Assembly: GCA_017443515.1 (NCBI GenBank)
Contig: JAFRXM010000012.1
Location: 1-35,571, forward strand
Length of the DNA stretch: 35,571 nt
Direction of reading: 5' to 3'
Source of the DNA: Bacillota bacterium
GTDB lineage: Bacteria; Bacillota; Clostridia; Peptostreptococcales; Anaerovoracaceae
Shown here piece by piece: positions 15,532 through 23,071 of the stretch; positions within the stretch are counted from its first letter, which is position 1, and every line of letters starts with the position of its first letter. Under the pieces are notes generated by a model. It had not been told where the DNA came from. It ran no database searches and saw nothing but the letters and a program-made list of their open reading frames with translations. The position numbers were made by a program, and so were the translations under genes.

Positions 15532-15560
15532 TTGACAAACGCTGGAAAGTCTGTTATTCT
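15532..15560 (+). promoter_or_regulatory. sigma-A-type promoter of the riboswitch-controlled cation-efflux gene
   Basis: A perfect TTGACA (15532-15537), a 17-bp spacer and TATTCT (15555-15560) precede the NiCo riboswitch. Transcription would start near 15567, giving a leader of about 150 nt that contains the aptamer and terminator. Confidence 0.8.
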
Positions 15561-15591
15561 ACTTTCACTCTTAATACTGTAGAAAGCAGCA

Positions 15592-15672
15592 TTAACTGAA
15601 CAGGCCGGGGCCTTAGGGCCTGGAGCCGGGTTACAATGGTAACAGTGGAAGATACGCCACGGGACAGTAGTT
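15592..15672 (+). ncRNA. NiCo (czcD) riboswitch aptamer
   Basis: The leader matches the NiCo riboswitch pattern: AACTGAACAGGC, a hairpin GGGCC-TTA-GGGCC, then AGCCGGGTTAC, a hairpin ending GTAACA, a hairpin GTGG-CCAC and the closing GGGACAGT. These are the conserved blocks, in order, of the four-way-junction aptamer known upstream of czcD-type exporters, which binds Ni2+ or Co2+ cooperatively. The final GGGACAG is shared with the terminator stem at 15657, so metal binding should prevent termination and switch on the exporter. Recognition rests on motif order and on the gene controlled. Confidence 0.88.
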
Positions 15673-15690
15673 GTTTCCGTGGTTTTATTA
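15657..15690 (+). terminator. riboswitch expression-platform terminator
   Basis: CCACGG (15657-15662) pairs with CCGTGG (15677-15682), extended by G-U and A-U pairs, and is followed by TTTTATTAT. The 5' half includes the last conserved aptamer bases, so the terminator and the metal-bound aptamer exclude each other. Transcription would stop before the efflux gene when Ni/Co is low. Confidence 0.8.
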
Positions 15691-15716
15691 TAGTAAAGGG
15701 CTCGGTGGCATAAAAG

Positions 15717-16625
15717 ATGGCAAGACAGGACAAACCAGCTAAAACTGAATTCGAGAAGACCGCTTACAGGGTGTCGGCGGTTGGCATCATAGGAAACGCC
15801 GTGCTGGCGCTGTTCAAGCTGGCTGCCGGCGTTCTGGCGCATTCCGGCGCCATGATAAGCGACGCGGTGCATTCGGCGTCGGACGTTCTGAGCAGCTTCA
15901 TCGTCATCGTCGGCGTAAAGATCGCATCGAAAGACCCGGACGAGGAACACCCCTACGGCCACGAGCGCTACGAGTGCGTGGCGGCCATAGTGCTGTCTGT
16001 GGTGCTGCTTATAACAGGCGTGTTTATCGGAAAGTCGGCCATAGAGCAGATCCTTTCCGGCGAGGCTTCGGGCAGCGCTCCGGGGCTTTTGGCGCTTGTT
16101 GCGGCGGCGGTATCCATCGTCTGCAAGGAGGGAATGTACTGGTACACCAGGCACCACGCGAAGCGCATCGATTCGCAGGCGCTGATGGCCAACGCCTGGC
16201 ATCACCGCTCGGACGCGCTGTCGTCAGTTGGAGCCCTGATAGGCATCGGCGGCGCAAGGCTTGGCCTTCCGGTGCTTGAACCCATAGCCAGCGTGGTGAT
16301 ATGCCTGTTCATCGCCAAGGCGGCCTACGATATTTTCCGCGAGGCGATAGATAAGATGGTAGACCACTCGTGCAGCCCGGAAACAGAGCAACTGATCGCC
16401 GGTTGTGCGCTGGAACAGCCCGGGGTGCTTGGCGTCGACAGACTTCGCACCAGGGAATTCGGGAACCGCATCTATGTGGATATAGAGATACGCGCGGAGG
16501 GCTCGCAGACGCTTAATGAGGCGCACGCGATAGCAGAGAAGGTGCACGACACCATAGAGCAGCGCTTCGAGAAGGTAAAGCACATAATGGTGCACGTTAA
16601 TCCGGGCAGCCCCGCAGACAAGTAA
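15717..16625 (+). CDS. cation diffusion facilitator metal exporter (Co/Ni/Zn type)
   Basis: CDF proteins export divalent metal ions in exchange for protons. The 302-residue protein has about six membrane segments in its first two thirds. The transport site is visible as D49/H52/D56 (DAVHSASD) and HHRSD at 162-166 in the matching helix, with HPYGHERYE at 78-86 between. The cytoplasmic C-terminal domain ends with KHIMVHVNP, as in FieF/CzcD relatives. The ATG follows GGTGG at 8 nt. Because a NiCo riboswitch controls it, cobalt and nickel are the likely substrates. It ends just before a two-way terminator shared with the lipoprotein gene. Confidence 0.95.
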   Translation: MARQDKPAKTEFEKTAYRVSAVGIIGNAVLALFKLAAGVLAHSGAMISDAVHSASDVLSSFIVIVGVKIASKDPDEEHPYGHERYECVAAIVLSVVLLITGVFIGKSAIEQILSGEASGSAPGLLALVAAAVSIVCKEGMYWYTRHHAKRIDSQALMANAWHHRSDALSSVGALIGIGGARLGLPVLEPIASVVICLFIAKAAYDIFREAIDKMVDHSCSPETEQLIAGCALEQPGVLGVDRLRTREFGNRIYVDIEIRAEGSQTLNEAHAIAEKVHDTIEQRFEKVKHIMVHVNPGSPADK

Positions 16626-16630
16626 AAAAA

Positions 16631-16652
16631 AAGAGGCCGCAAGGCCTCTTTT
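16631..16652. terminator. bidirectional intrinsic terminator
   Basis: AAGAGGCC (16631-16638) and GGCCTCTT (16643-16650) form a perfect 8-bp stem with a GCAA loop. It is flanked by a long A run on the left and TTTTA on the right, so it works on both strands for the convergent efflux and lipoprotein genes. Confidence 0.9.
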
Positions 16653-18096
16653 ATAGTATCTGGAACCAGATGGCGTAGATGTCAACTTCGAGCTTTGCCC
16701 AGTACAGCTCGTAGCCTTCCGGGCCGCTCTTAAAGAAGCTCAGCAGGCCGCTTGCAGCGTCCGTGCCCTGCGCGTTGACAGGCTGAAGATCCATGCAGCC
16801 GTTGTCGGTGTAAGTCCAGCTGAACTGCACCGGAGCGTTGAAATATCCGGTTATCTCGGCCTTGCCTTCCGTGTAGACGCCCATGTAGGCCTCCAGCACG
16901 TTGCCGTTCCTTATATCGAAATACGGGTTGAGCTCCGCGTCCAGGATGTCGGTATCGACGTCGGTCATGACGTAGCCGTAGCAGTTAGCGGGAAGCTCCA
17001 TTTCCTTTGCGCTAACGAACACCAGGTCCGCTGGAGAGAACGCCGCGCCGGGCTCGTAATCAGGCGGAAGCTCCGCGTTTTCATCGAGATCGCAGTCTTC
17101 AAGCACTATGTTGTCGCCGTACGGGAACCACTCAGATTCGTGAAGGCCCAGCCTGCACTTTTTAAGGTACAGCTTGGCGGGCATCATGGTGTCGAAGTAC
17201 GGATAGGAGTCCGAACCGCTCATGACGCAGTTTTCGAACACGAAATCACCGGTGCAGTCTTCTATGTAGATGGCGCCTTCGGAGCAGTCGCGGAGAGTGC
17301 ATCCATCGGCGTGAAGTGTGCTGCTGCCGGTGTCTGCGCGAAGCGCGTAGGTGCCGCAGCCGAAGAGATCCAGGTTGTTTAGCTCGATGTTCTTTGTGCC
17401 CCTGAAGTGCAGCACGTCGCCTTCGCAGCTGCCTTTGTCGGGCGTGTGGCCCATGGTGAGGTTTGCGAGGCGTATTCCGCTGCCGCCGCTGAACACCATG
17501 ACGTCCGCGTAGCGCGGGTCCACGAGAATTACGGTGTCCGCGCAGGCTCCGGTGCCGCCTTTTATCGAAAGGCCGTCGGCGTTGAGTATGGCCAGCTCCA
17601 CACCATCGTTGCACGGCTGAATGCGCACGTACTGGTGAGCCGTGTTGAATTCGTCGGCTTTCTTTGCGGCCTCGGCAAGGTATTCGCTGAGGTTGTAGCT
17701 GCCAGCCGCGATGGTGATCTTGGCGCCGGGTTTTATGGCTTCAAGCAGGTCTTCTGCGGAGCTTACCGTGACTGCGTCCGGATCGACAGTGTTGGTGGGG
17801 TCCACAGTATTTGACGGGTCTACCGTGTTGGACGGATCCACGTTGTTTGCGGTGTTGTCCGGGGCTACAGTGTTGTCCGAACCGACGTTGTTGGAGTTGT
17901 TGCCGGGCTCCGTGTTGTTTGCCGGAGTAGTGTTGGCAGGCTCCGTGTTGTTTGCCGGAACGGCGTTGTTTGCAGGTGCCGAATTGTTGCCCTGAGCGCT
18001 GTTGTTAGCGCTGTTTCCGCCGCAGCCTGTAAGCAGGGCCAGCGCCATAGCCAGGGCCATCAGGACCGCCAGGGTCTTTATAGTTTTGCGTTTCAT
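16651..18096 (-). CDS. lipoprotein with right-handed beta-helix domain
   Basis: The 481-residue protein begins with a lipoprotein signal peptide ending LLTGC (lipidated Cys25), so it is anchored on the outer face of the membrane. Residues 26-108 are a low-complexity Asn/Pro/Thr linker with NNTEPAN-type repeats and a VDPSNT hexapeptide repeat. From about 115 to 330 the sequence has the pattern of a parallel beta-helix (NTVILV..., FRGTKNIELNNLDLFGCG, YIEDCTGDFVFENCVMSG), as in pectate-lyase-like surface proteins. I see no clear catalytic residues. A C-terminal domain of about 130 residues is unassigned. It is 17 bp after the cupin gene and shares its promoter. A role in binding or cutting a surface polysaccharide is only a guess. 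Confidence 0.85.
   Translation of the reverse strand: MKRKTIKTLAVLMALAMALALLTGCGGNSANNSAQGNNSAPANNAVPANNTEPANTTPANNTEPGNNSNNVGSDNTVAPDNTANNVDPSNTVDPSNTVDPTNTVDPDAVTVSSAEDLLEAIKPGAKITIAAGSYNLSEYLAEAAKKADEFNTAHQYVRIQPCNDGVELAILNADGLSIKGGTGACADTVILVDPRYADVMVFSGGSGIRLANLTMGHTPDKGSCEGDVLHFRGTKNIELNNLDLFGCGTYALRADTGSSTLHADGCTLRDCSEGAIYIEDCTGDFVFENCVMSGSDSYPYFDTMMPAKLYLKKCRLGLHESEWFPYGDNIVLEDCDLDENAELPPDYEPGAAFSPADLVFVSAKEMELPANCYGYVMTDVDTDILDAELNPYFDIRNGNVLEAYMGVYTEGKAEITGYFNAPVQFSWTYTDNGCMDLQPVNAQGTDAASGLLSFFKSGPEGYELYWAKLEVDIYAIWFQIL
17780..17848. repeat. 18-bp tandem repeat inside the lipoprotein linker
   Basis: Three full units and a partial fourth of about 18 bp encode VDP(S/T)NT in the linker. 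Units differ at some third positions, so the array is not freshly expanded. It probably sets the length of the flexible stalk that holds the beta-helix off the membrane. Confidence 0.75.
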
Positions 18097-18113
18097 ATCG
18101 TTTTCCTTGTTAA

Positions 18114-18623
18114 TTATTCGAAAGCCAGATGCTCCAGTGTTTCGTAATCGGGTGCCGGATCGGGTCTGCCGCAGGCTTTGCTGTAAAGTCCGCCGCAGAG
18201 CTCTTTCAATTCCGCCTTTTTCACCAGCCGGAAGCCCTCGTAGCTGAAGGCAGGCGCGGTGGCGCAGGACATGAAGGTGTAGCCGGCAGTGTCGATGTTC
18301 TCGGCGGCGAAGATGGCGCCTTTTGGGATGACGGCCATGGTCTTCTGGCCGGCAGAGGCATCGGCTCCAAGAAGCAGGGTCCGCACAACAGGCCCCTCTA
18401 TCACCGTTATCTTCAGTCCGCAGCCTTCGTGGTAGTACCAGATCTCCTCGCAGTCGATCTGGTGGAGATGCGATATTTCCGGGCCGTCCAGCAGGAAATA
18501 AATGCTGCCCATGAAGGGCCTTTCCCCCTGTTTTGCCTCAGATCTGAACACTTCCGCGAACCAGCCGCCCTCCGGATGGGCCTGCAACTGATATTCAGTT
18601 CGTAAAAATTCGCTTCTATTCAT
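18114..18623 (-). CDS. cupin-fold protein, DUF985 (Cupin_5) family
   Basis: The 169-residue soluble protein has the DUF985 pattern: QLQAHPEGGWFAEVFRS near residue 13, SIYFLLDGPEISHLHQIDCEEIWYYHEG in the middle (written across residues 40-68), then GLKITVI and the VIPKGAIFAAE strand. These are small cupins of the RmlC/YML079-like type whose ligand is mostly unknown, probably a sugar derivative. There is no Shine-Dalgarno: the ATG is 10 nt from a perfect -10 box, so the mRNA has almost no leader. The beta-helix lipoprotein gene follows 17 bp downstream. Confidence 0.88.
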   Translation of the reverse strand: MNRSEFLRTEYQLQAHPEGGWFAEVFRSEAKQGERPFMGSIYFLLDGPEISHLHQIDCEEIWYYHEGCGLKITVIEGPVVRTLLLGADASAGQKTMAVIPKGAIFAAENIDTAGYTFMSCATAPAFSYEGFRLVKKAELKELCGGLYSKACGRPDPAPDYETLEHLAFE

Positions 18624-18633
18624 TAGTATAGTT

Positions 18634-18661
18634 ATTATACATAATTTGGACCGATTGTCAA
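18634..18661 (-). promoter_or_regulatory. sigma-A-type promoter of the cupin-lipoprotein operon
   Basis: On the minus strand a perfect TTGACA (18661-18656) and a perfect TATAAT (18639-18634) are 16 bp apart. The start codon is only 10 nt beyond the -10 box, so the transcript should have a leader of about 3-4 nt. Confidence 0.82.
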
Positions 18662-18727
18662 ACAGCTGTTTTGCTGCGTAAAATGCTTGTTTTTACGGTA
18701 TTGCGGCGCTTCTGGCCAAGGCCGTAA

Positions 18728-18757
18728 TTGACGCCTTGTCCGCGCAGGTGGTATAAT
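18728..18757 (+). promoter_or_regulatory. sigma-A-type promoter of the purine salvage pair
   Basis: TTGACG (18728-18733) and a perfect TATAAT (18752-18757) are 18 bp apart. The leader before the ATG at 18797 is only about 33 nt, too short for a purine riboswitch. Confidence 0.78.
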
Positions 18758-18796
18758 AAATATGTATTTTTTATATGCGAAAGGAGTCTGAAAATC

Positions 18797-19357
18797 ATGA
18801 CTTATCCTGTAGAAATAGCAGGGCTTCACAGGGAGCTGCCGCTCTGCAAAGTGGCCGACGATCTGTACATCGCTGCGTTCATCTGCTTCGGCGACGCGGA
18901 GGTCACCGTGGCCTGCGCAAGGGAACTTTTAAAGCTCGTCCCGCGCGAGGATTACGACTACATGTTCACCGCTGAGGCCAAGAGCATCCCGCTCATCCAC
19001 GAAATGGCGCGCCAGTCCGGCGCCGAAACTTACTTCGTCGCAAGAAAGGCTAAAAAGGCCTATATGACGGATCCAATCCACGTCGAGGACCATTCCATCA
19101 CAACAAGCGGCACCCAGGTGCTGTACCTCGGCAAGGAAGACGCCGACAAGATCAGAGGCAAGCGCATCCTCATCATCGATGACGTGGTGTCGACAGGCGG
19201 TTCGCTGATGGCCATGGAGCACCTCGTGGAGCTTGCGGGCGGAAAAGTCACCGGCCGCGTAACAGTATTTGCCGAGGGCGACGCCGGCGAGCGCTTCAAC
19301 ATCAGGTATCTCGGAAAGCTGCCGCTGTTCGGCTCAGACGGCAAACCCAAAGAATAA
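18797..19357 (+). CDS. type I phosphoribosyltransferase, adenine/purine PRTase-like
   Basis: From the ATG at 18797, 10 nt after AAGGAG, the protein is 186 residues. The frame is open 23 codons further upstream, but that part overlaps the promoter. It carries the PRPP-binding loop RILIIDDVVSTGGS at 123-136 and a TAEAKSIPLIHEMARQSG segment (58-75) like the adenine phosphoribosyltransferase family. The enzyme would join a purine base to PRPP to give the nucleotide. The next gene is a purine-base permease, 85 bp downstream, so uptake and salvage are linked. Adenine, hypoxanthine or xanthine are all possible substrates. Confidence 0.9.
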   Translation: MTYPVEIAGLHRELPLCKVADDLYIAAFICFGDAEVTVACARELLKLVPREDYDYMFTAEAKSIPLIHEMARQSGAETYFVARKAKKAYMTDPIHVEDHSITTSGTQVLYLGKEDADKIRGKRILIIDDVVSTGGSLMAMEHLVELAGGKVTGRVTVFAEGDAGERFNIRYLGKLPLFGSDGKPKE

Positions 19358-19360
19358 CCA

Positions 19361-19384
19361 TGACAGGGGGACGGTTCTCTGTCA
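19361..19384. repeat. dispersed hairpin repeat, copy d
   Basis: TGACAG (19361-19366) and CTGTCA (19379-19384) enclose GGGGACGGTTCT, the reverse complement of the common AGAACCGTCCCC core. It starts 3 bp after the phosphoribosyltransferase stop and lies before the permease. No T run follows, so it is not a strong terminator; it may set the ratio of the two genes. Confidence 0.75.
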
Positions 19385-19442
19385 CATTAGCATCGGTCCT
19401 TATTTCTCAATTTTATATAAAGGAGAGATCAAAGAAATCATC

Positions 19443-20867
19443 ATGGAGAAACTATTTAAGCTGAAAGAAAACAAGACCACGGTCAGAATCGAGATCGTTG
19501 CGGGTCTTACGACCTTCATGACCATGGCCTACATCATCGCTCTGAACCCCAACCTTCTTACGGGCTTTGGCGCGATGGGGCAGGATCTGTGGAACGGCGT
19601 GTTCCTTGCAACCTGCATCGCGTCGGCTATCGGTACGCTGTGCATGGCGTTCCTGGCTAACAAGCCGTTCGCCATGGCGCCAGGCATGGGGCTCAACTCG
19701 TTCTTTGCCGTAGTAGTCGCCAACTTCGCCGCGATAACCGGCATGAGCTACCTGCAGTCGTTCCAGTCGGCGCTGGTGCTGATCCTCGTTGAAGGCGTCA
19801 TCTTCATCATCCTGTCTATCTTCAACGTCCGCGAAAAGATCGTAGAGGCTATTCCTCTGGGAGTGCGCCTTGGCATCGGCCCTGCCATCGGCCTCATGCT
19901 CATGAACATAGGCTTTGGCTCCAACGCCGGAATCTATTCCGAGACCGGAGGCCCGTTCTTCGCAATGAGGGACTTCTTCGGAGCGCTCACCGCGAAATCC
20001 GCAAAGGAAGCTATGGGCTCCGGATATGCCGCAATGGTGCTGGCAGTTGTTACTATGTTCGTCGGTCTGTTCATTATAGTAGCACTTGCGCACAAGAAGG
20101 TTAAGGGCGCCGTGCTTATCGGCATGATCGTGGCCTCCATCATCCACTGGGCAGGCCAGGCGATCTTCCTTAAGGCCGACCCGTTCGCGGGGCTCGCTAC
20201 CGCGTCCTTCCTGCCGCCGTTCGCGGACATGGCAAAGACGACGCTCTTCAAGCTCGACTTTAACGGATTTACTCAGATCGGCTGGTTCACGATCATCACC
20301 CTGGTCATCACCTTCTGCATCATAGACATGTTCGATACCATCGGAACGCTGGTAGGAACCGCGGACCGCGCCGGCATGCTCGATAAGAACGGTAACATGC
20401 CGCAGATGAAGGAAGCTCTGCTCTCCGACGCTATCGGAACAGTTGCAGGCTCTGTCACCGGTACTTCCACCGTTACGACCTTCATCGAGAGCGCTTCGGG
20501 CGTTGAGGAAGGCGGCCGCACAGGTCTTACCGCTGTCACCACCGCTGTCATGTTCCTGCTCTGCATGTTCATAGCTCCGATAGCTGCCATCATTCCGCCG
20601 GCAGCCACTTCTTCGGCGCTCATCTACGTAGGAATACTGATGCTTGCAAACCTCAAGAAGATAGACTTCTCGGACATCTCCCAGATACTGCCCGTGGCCG
20701 TGATGCTGCTGGCGATGCCCGTATCCGGATCCATCGGACACGGCATAGGCCTGGCGCTGATCTGCTACACAGTCATCAAGCTCTGCACCGGCAAGGCAAA
20801 GGACGTTTCAGTCCTCACCTACATACTCTCGATCATCTTCCTGATCAAGTTCTTCCTGCCGCTGTAA
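19443..20867 (+). CDS. pbuG: NCS2-family purine permease, PbuG/AzgA type
   Basis: This 474-residue, multi-helix protein imports hypoxanthine/guanine-type bases with protons. It shows the AzgA-subfamily start FMTMAYIIALNPNLLTGFG near residue 25, MAPGMGLNSFFAVV, and the signature IDMFDTIGTLVGTADRAG together with GTSTVTTFIESASGVEEGGR. The ATG at 19443 gives the conserved MEKLFKLKENKTTVRIE N-terminus. Its Shine-Dalgarno AAGGAGAG lies 15 nt upstream, rather far. It follows the phosphoribosyltransferase and repeat copy d and ends before a strong terminator. The choice of base cannot be read from sequence. Confidence 0.92.
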   Translation: MEKLFKLKENKTTVRIEIVAGLTTFMTMAYIIALNPNLLTGFGAMGQDLWNGVFLATCIASAIGTLCMAFLANKPFAMAPGMGLNSFFAVVVANFAAITGMSYLQSFQSALVLILVEGVIFIILSIFNVREKIVEAIPLGVRLGIGPAIGLMLMNIGFGSNAGIYSETGGPFFAMRDFFGALTAKSAKEAMGSGYAAMVLAVVTMFVGLFIIVALAHKKVKGAVLIGMIVASIIHWAGQAIFLKADPFAGLATASFLPPFADMAKTTLFKLDFNGFTQIGWFTIITLVITFCIIDMFDTIGTLVGTADRAGMLDKNGNMPQMKEALLSDAIGTVAGSVTGTSTVTTFIESASGVEEGGRTGLTAVTTAVMFLLCMFIAPIAAIIPPAATSSALIYVGILMLANLKKIDFSDISQILPVAVMLLAMPVSGSIGHGIGLALICYTVIKLCTGKAKDVSVLTYILSIIFLIKFFLPL

Positions 20868-20907
20868 TGCAATAAGGAACGGTCCTTTAATGGCATTTTG
20901 AAAAACA

Positions 20908-20945
20908 AAAGACGGTTCCGGAATTCCCGGAGCCGTCTTTTTATT
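20908..20945. terminator. bidirectional intrinsic terminator
   Basis: A 14-bp stem AAAGACGGTTCCGG (20908-20921) / CCGGAGCCGTCTTT (20927-20940) with one G-U pair and a 5-nt loop is followed by TTATTT. On the minus strand the stem is followed by TGTTTTT. It therefore serves both the permease and the convergent YcxB-like gene. Confidence 0.92.
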
Positions 20946-20985
20946 TGTAGTAGTTGTTGAGGCGCGGCGCGATCATTTACCAAAA

Positions 20986-21013
20986 TGAAAACGAGAACCG
21001 TCCCCGATTTTCA
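20986..21013. repeat. dispersed hairpin repeat, copy f
   Basis: TGAAAA (20986-20991) and TTTTCA (21008-21013) are inverted arms around AGAACCGTCCCC. The TTTTCA arm supplies the TGA stop of the minus-strand gene ending at 21011. On the minus strand the hairpin is followed by TTTTGG, a weak terminator signal. Confidence 0.75.
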
Positions 21014-21538
21014 CACTATCTCCACCTGCGGTTTGTTGTCGTACAGCCAGGCGGTTATGCCGTCCGCGTAGCGCTTGTCCACAGAGATGACAAGGCCTGT
21101 CTGGTCGGCGGAGATGAAGCTGAGGCTCTCGGCGCCTTTTCTTACGACCGCTATGTTGTCCCAGCCCAGCCTTACGACCTGCGAGCCTTTGCTGAGCTCC
21201 ACGCCGACATCGTCCAGGACTACCACGGAGGGCCGCTCGTCGGACATCATGGCGTTTTTAGCCTTGTTGAGGCTGCTTAGGAACACGGCGGAAAACGCCA
21301 CGCCTATGGCAAGAAGCACGGCCGCCACGATCTCCATTGTCTCTACGCCCCAGAAGATCATCATCAGCACCACCATGATGAGAAACACCGTTCCCAGGAC
21401 GATCATGCCCTTGTAGTATCTGAAAAAATCGCGGATCTTGCGCCTGTGGTCCTTCAGTATGAAACGGTACTGTGAGGCGACGCTTACGACTTCCCTGTAG
21501 AACGCTTCGCTGCCTTTTTCATTTATTTCTATTCTCAT
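21011..21538 (-). CDS. YcxB-like membrane protein
   Basis: The 175-residue protein has a soluble N-terminal part (1-40), two adjacent hydrophobic segments (about 44-63 and 67-90), and a C-terminal cytoplasmic domain of about 80 residues with VVLDDVGVELSKGSQVVRLGWDNIAVV and the end LYDNKPQVEIV. This layout, two membrane helices followed by a small beta-rich domain with a W-x-x-I core, matches YcxB-type proteins of unknown function. It lies 30 bp after lysS on the same strand and may be the last gene of that operon. Its stop codon is provided by repeat copy f. Confidence 0.7.
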   Translation of the reverse strand: MRIEINEKGSEAFYREVVSVASQYRFILKDHRRKIRDFFRYYKGMIVLGTVFLIMVVLMMIFWGVETMEIVAAVLLAIGVAFSAVFLSSLNKAKNAMMSDERPSVVVLDDVGVELSKGSQVVRLGWDNIAVVRKGAESLSFISADQTGLVISVDKRYADGITAWLYDNKPQVEIV

Positions 21539-21555
21539 AACGCTAAATTCCAGCT

Positions 21556-21571
21556 TTCTGACGCGGCGTCA
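21556..21571. promoter_or_regulatory. second copy of the TGACGCGGCGTCA palindrome
   Basis: The 16 bp TTCTGACGCGGCGTCA is identical to 15504-15519 in the tetR promoter. Here it covers the lysS stop codon (21569-21571) and lies about 20 bp before the YcxB-like start. It could be a second operator for the TetR protein, but no promoter boxes are evident around it and coincidence is possible. Confidence 0.35.
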
Positions 21572-23071
21572 GGCTTCTGGGCGCATTGTGGGGAAGAGCA
21601 GAACGTCCTGGATGCTTGCGGAATCGGTAAGCAGCATAACGAGGCGGTCTACGCCTATGCCAAGGCCTCCTGTGGGGGGCATGCCGTACTCCAGCGCGTT
21701 GATGAAATCGTAGTCAACCTGGCATTTTGCGGCAGGCTCGAGGGCCTTGCGCTCCGCCACCTGACGTTCGAAGCGTCCGCGCTGGTCTATCGGGTCGTTC
21801 AGTTCGGAGAACGCGTTGCCGAACTCGGTGCAGTTGATGAAGAACTCGAAGCGCTCGGTGTAGGCCGGGTCGTCGGGCTTTCTCTTGGCCAGCGGGGAGA
21901 TTTCCACGGGGTAGTCGTAGATGAATGTCGGCTGCACCAGCTTGTCTTCCACGAAAGCGTCGAAGAACTCCGGCAGGATGTTGCCTATGGTCTTGACTTC
22001 AGGCAGCTCCACCTTGTACTGCTTTGCCAGCGCTATGGCTTCCTCGTCGGTCTTTACCAGATCGAAGTCCACGCCGCTGTACTTCTTTACTGCTTCCTTC
22101 ATGGACATGCGGGTCCAGTTGTCCAGGTCTATGTCTATGCCCTGGTAGTTTATCTTGCGGGTGCCGCAGACGGTGTCGGCCAGGTATTTTACCAGACCTT
22201 CCACCAGATCCATCATTCCGTTCAAATTAGTGTACGCCTGGTACATTTCAATGGACGTAAACTCCGGATTGTGCTTGCGGTCCATGCCTTCGTTGCGGAA
22301 GATGCGGCCGATCTCGTAGACGCGGTCTATGCCGCCCACGATGAGACGCTTGAGGTAAAGCTCGGTCTCGATGCGAAGGACCATGTCTATGTCCAGAGTG
22401 TTGTGGTGAGTCGTAAAGGGCCTTGCGGCGGCGCCGATCTCGAACGGAGTGAGTATCGGAGTCTCGACCTCAAGATAGCCCAGGCTGTCCATGTAGTTGC
22501 GGATACCGCGGAGGATGGCGCTGCGCTTTACGAAGGTGTCTTTTACGTCCGGGTTCATTATCAGGTCCAGGTAGCGCTGGCGGTACCTCAGCTCCATGTC
22601 GGTAAGGCCGTGGAACTTCTCCGGCAGCGGGTGCAGGCACTTGGAAAGGAGCACCAGCTCTTCGGCGCGCACGGAAAGCTCGCCGGTCTTGGTGCGGAAC
22701 ACTTCTCCGAAAACGCCGATAATATCGCCTATATCGAGCTTTTTAAATGCTGCGTAGGGCTCGTCGCCCAGTTCGTCGCGGCGCACGTAGAGCTGGATGT
22801 CGCCCTTGTCGTCGCGGAGATGCGCAAAGCTCGCCTTGCCCATGACCCTCTTGGCCATGAGGCGCCCTGCCAGGTGAACTTTCTTTCCGGCGTCTGTTTC
22901 CGGCGCGAGCTCAGAAAACTCCGCTTTAAGATCTGCCGAGAAGGCATCCTGGGGGTATTTTGTGATAACGTAAGGATTCTGGCCGGCGGCCTGAAGGTCT
23001 GCCAGCTTCTGCATCCTGATCTGAGTCTGTTCTGACAGGTCCTGCTGAGGGACCTTATTGTTGTTTTCCAT
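21569..23071 (-). CDS. lysS: lysyl-tRNA synthetase, class II
   Basis: LysRS attaches lysine to tRNA-Lys. The 500-residue length is standard. An N-terminal OB-fold anticodon-binding domain (about 60-165, VHLAGRLMAKRVMGKASFAH) is followed by the class II catalytic core: motif 1 around the ETPILTPFEIGAAARPF segment, motif 2 FRNEGMDRKHNPEFTSIE and motif 3 GLGIGVDRLVMLLT. No T-box lies upstream, because the gene overlaps greA by one base and is expressed from the ftsH operon. The pairing of greA with lysS is common in Bacillota. Confidence 0.98.
   Translation of the reverse strand: MENNNKVPQQDLSEQTQIRMQKLADLQAAGQNPYVITKYPQDAFSADLKAEFSELAPETDAGKKVHLAGRLMAKRVMGKASFAHLRDDKGDIQLYVRRDELGDEPYAAFKKLDIGDIIGVFGEVFRTKTGELSVRAEELVLLSKCLHPLPEKFHGLTDMELRYRQRYLDLIMNPDVKDTFVKRSAILRGIRNYMDSLGYLEVETPILTPFEIGAAARPFTTHHNTLDIDMVLRIETELYLKRLIVGGIDRVYEIGRIFRNEGMDRKHNPEFTSIEMYQAYTNLNGMMDLVEGLVKYLADTVCGTRKINYQGIDIDLDNWTRMSMKEAVKKYSGVDFDLVKTDEEAIALAKQYKVELPEVKTIGNILPEFFDAFVEDKLVQPTFIYDYPVEISPLAKRKPDDPAYTERFEFFINCTEFGNAFSELNDPIDQRGRFERQVAERKALEPAAKCQVDYDFINALEYGMPPTGGLGIGVDRLVMLLTDSASIQDVLLFPTMRPEA

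Noticed and set aside
17780..17848. CRISPR array
   Set aside because: The repeats are contiguous 18-bp units in the coding frame of the lipoprotein, without spacers; no CRISPR array or tRNA/rRNA gene was seen anywhere in the window.
18758..18796. Purine riboswitch before the salvage genes
   Set aside because: The leader is only about 35 nt and shows none of the conserved loops; the gap before pbuG also lacks them.
19452..20741. 429-codon minus-strand open frame opposite the purine permease
   Set aside because: Shadow of pbuG with His/Glu-rich low-complexity composition and no ribosome binding site.
20877..20885. GAACGGTCC near the pbuG end as a further copy of the hairpin repeat
   Set aside because: It differs from the GAACCGTCC core and has no complementary arms.
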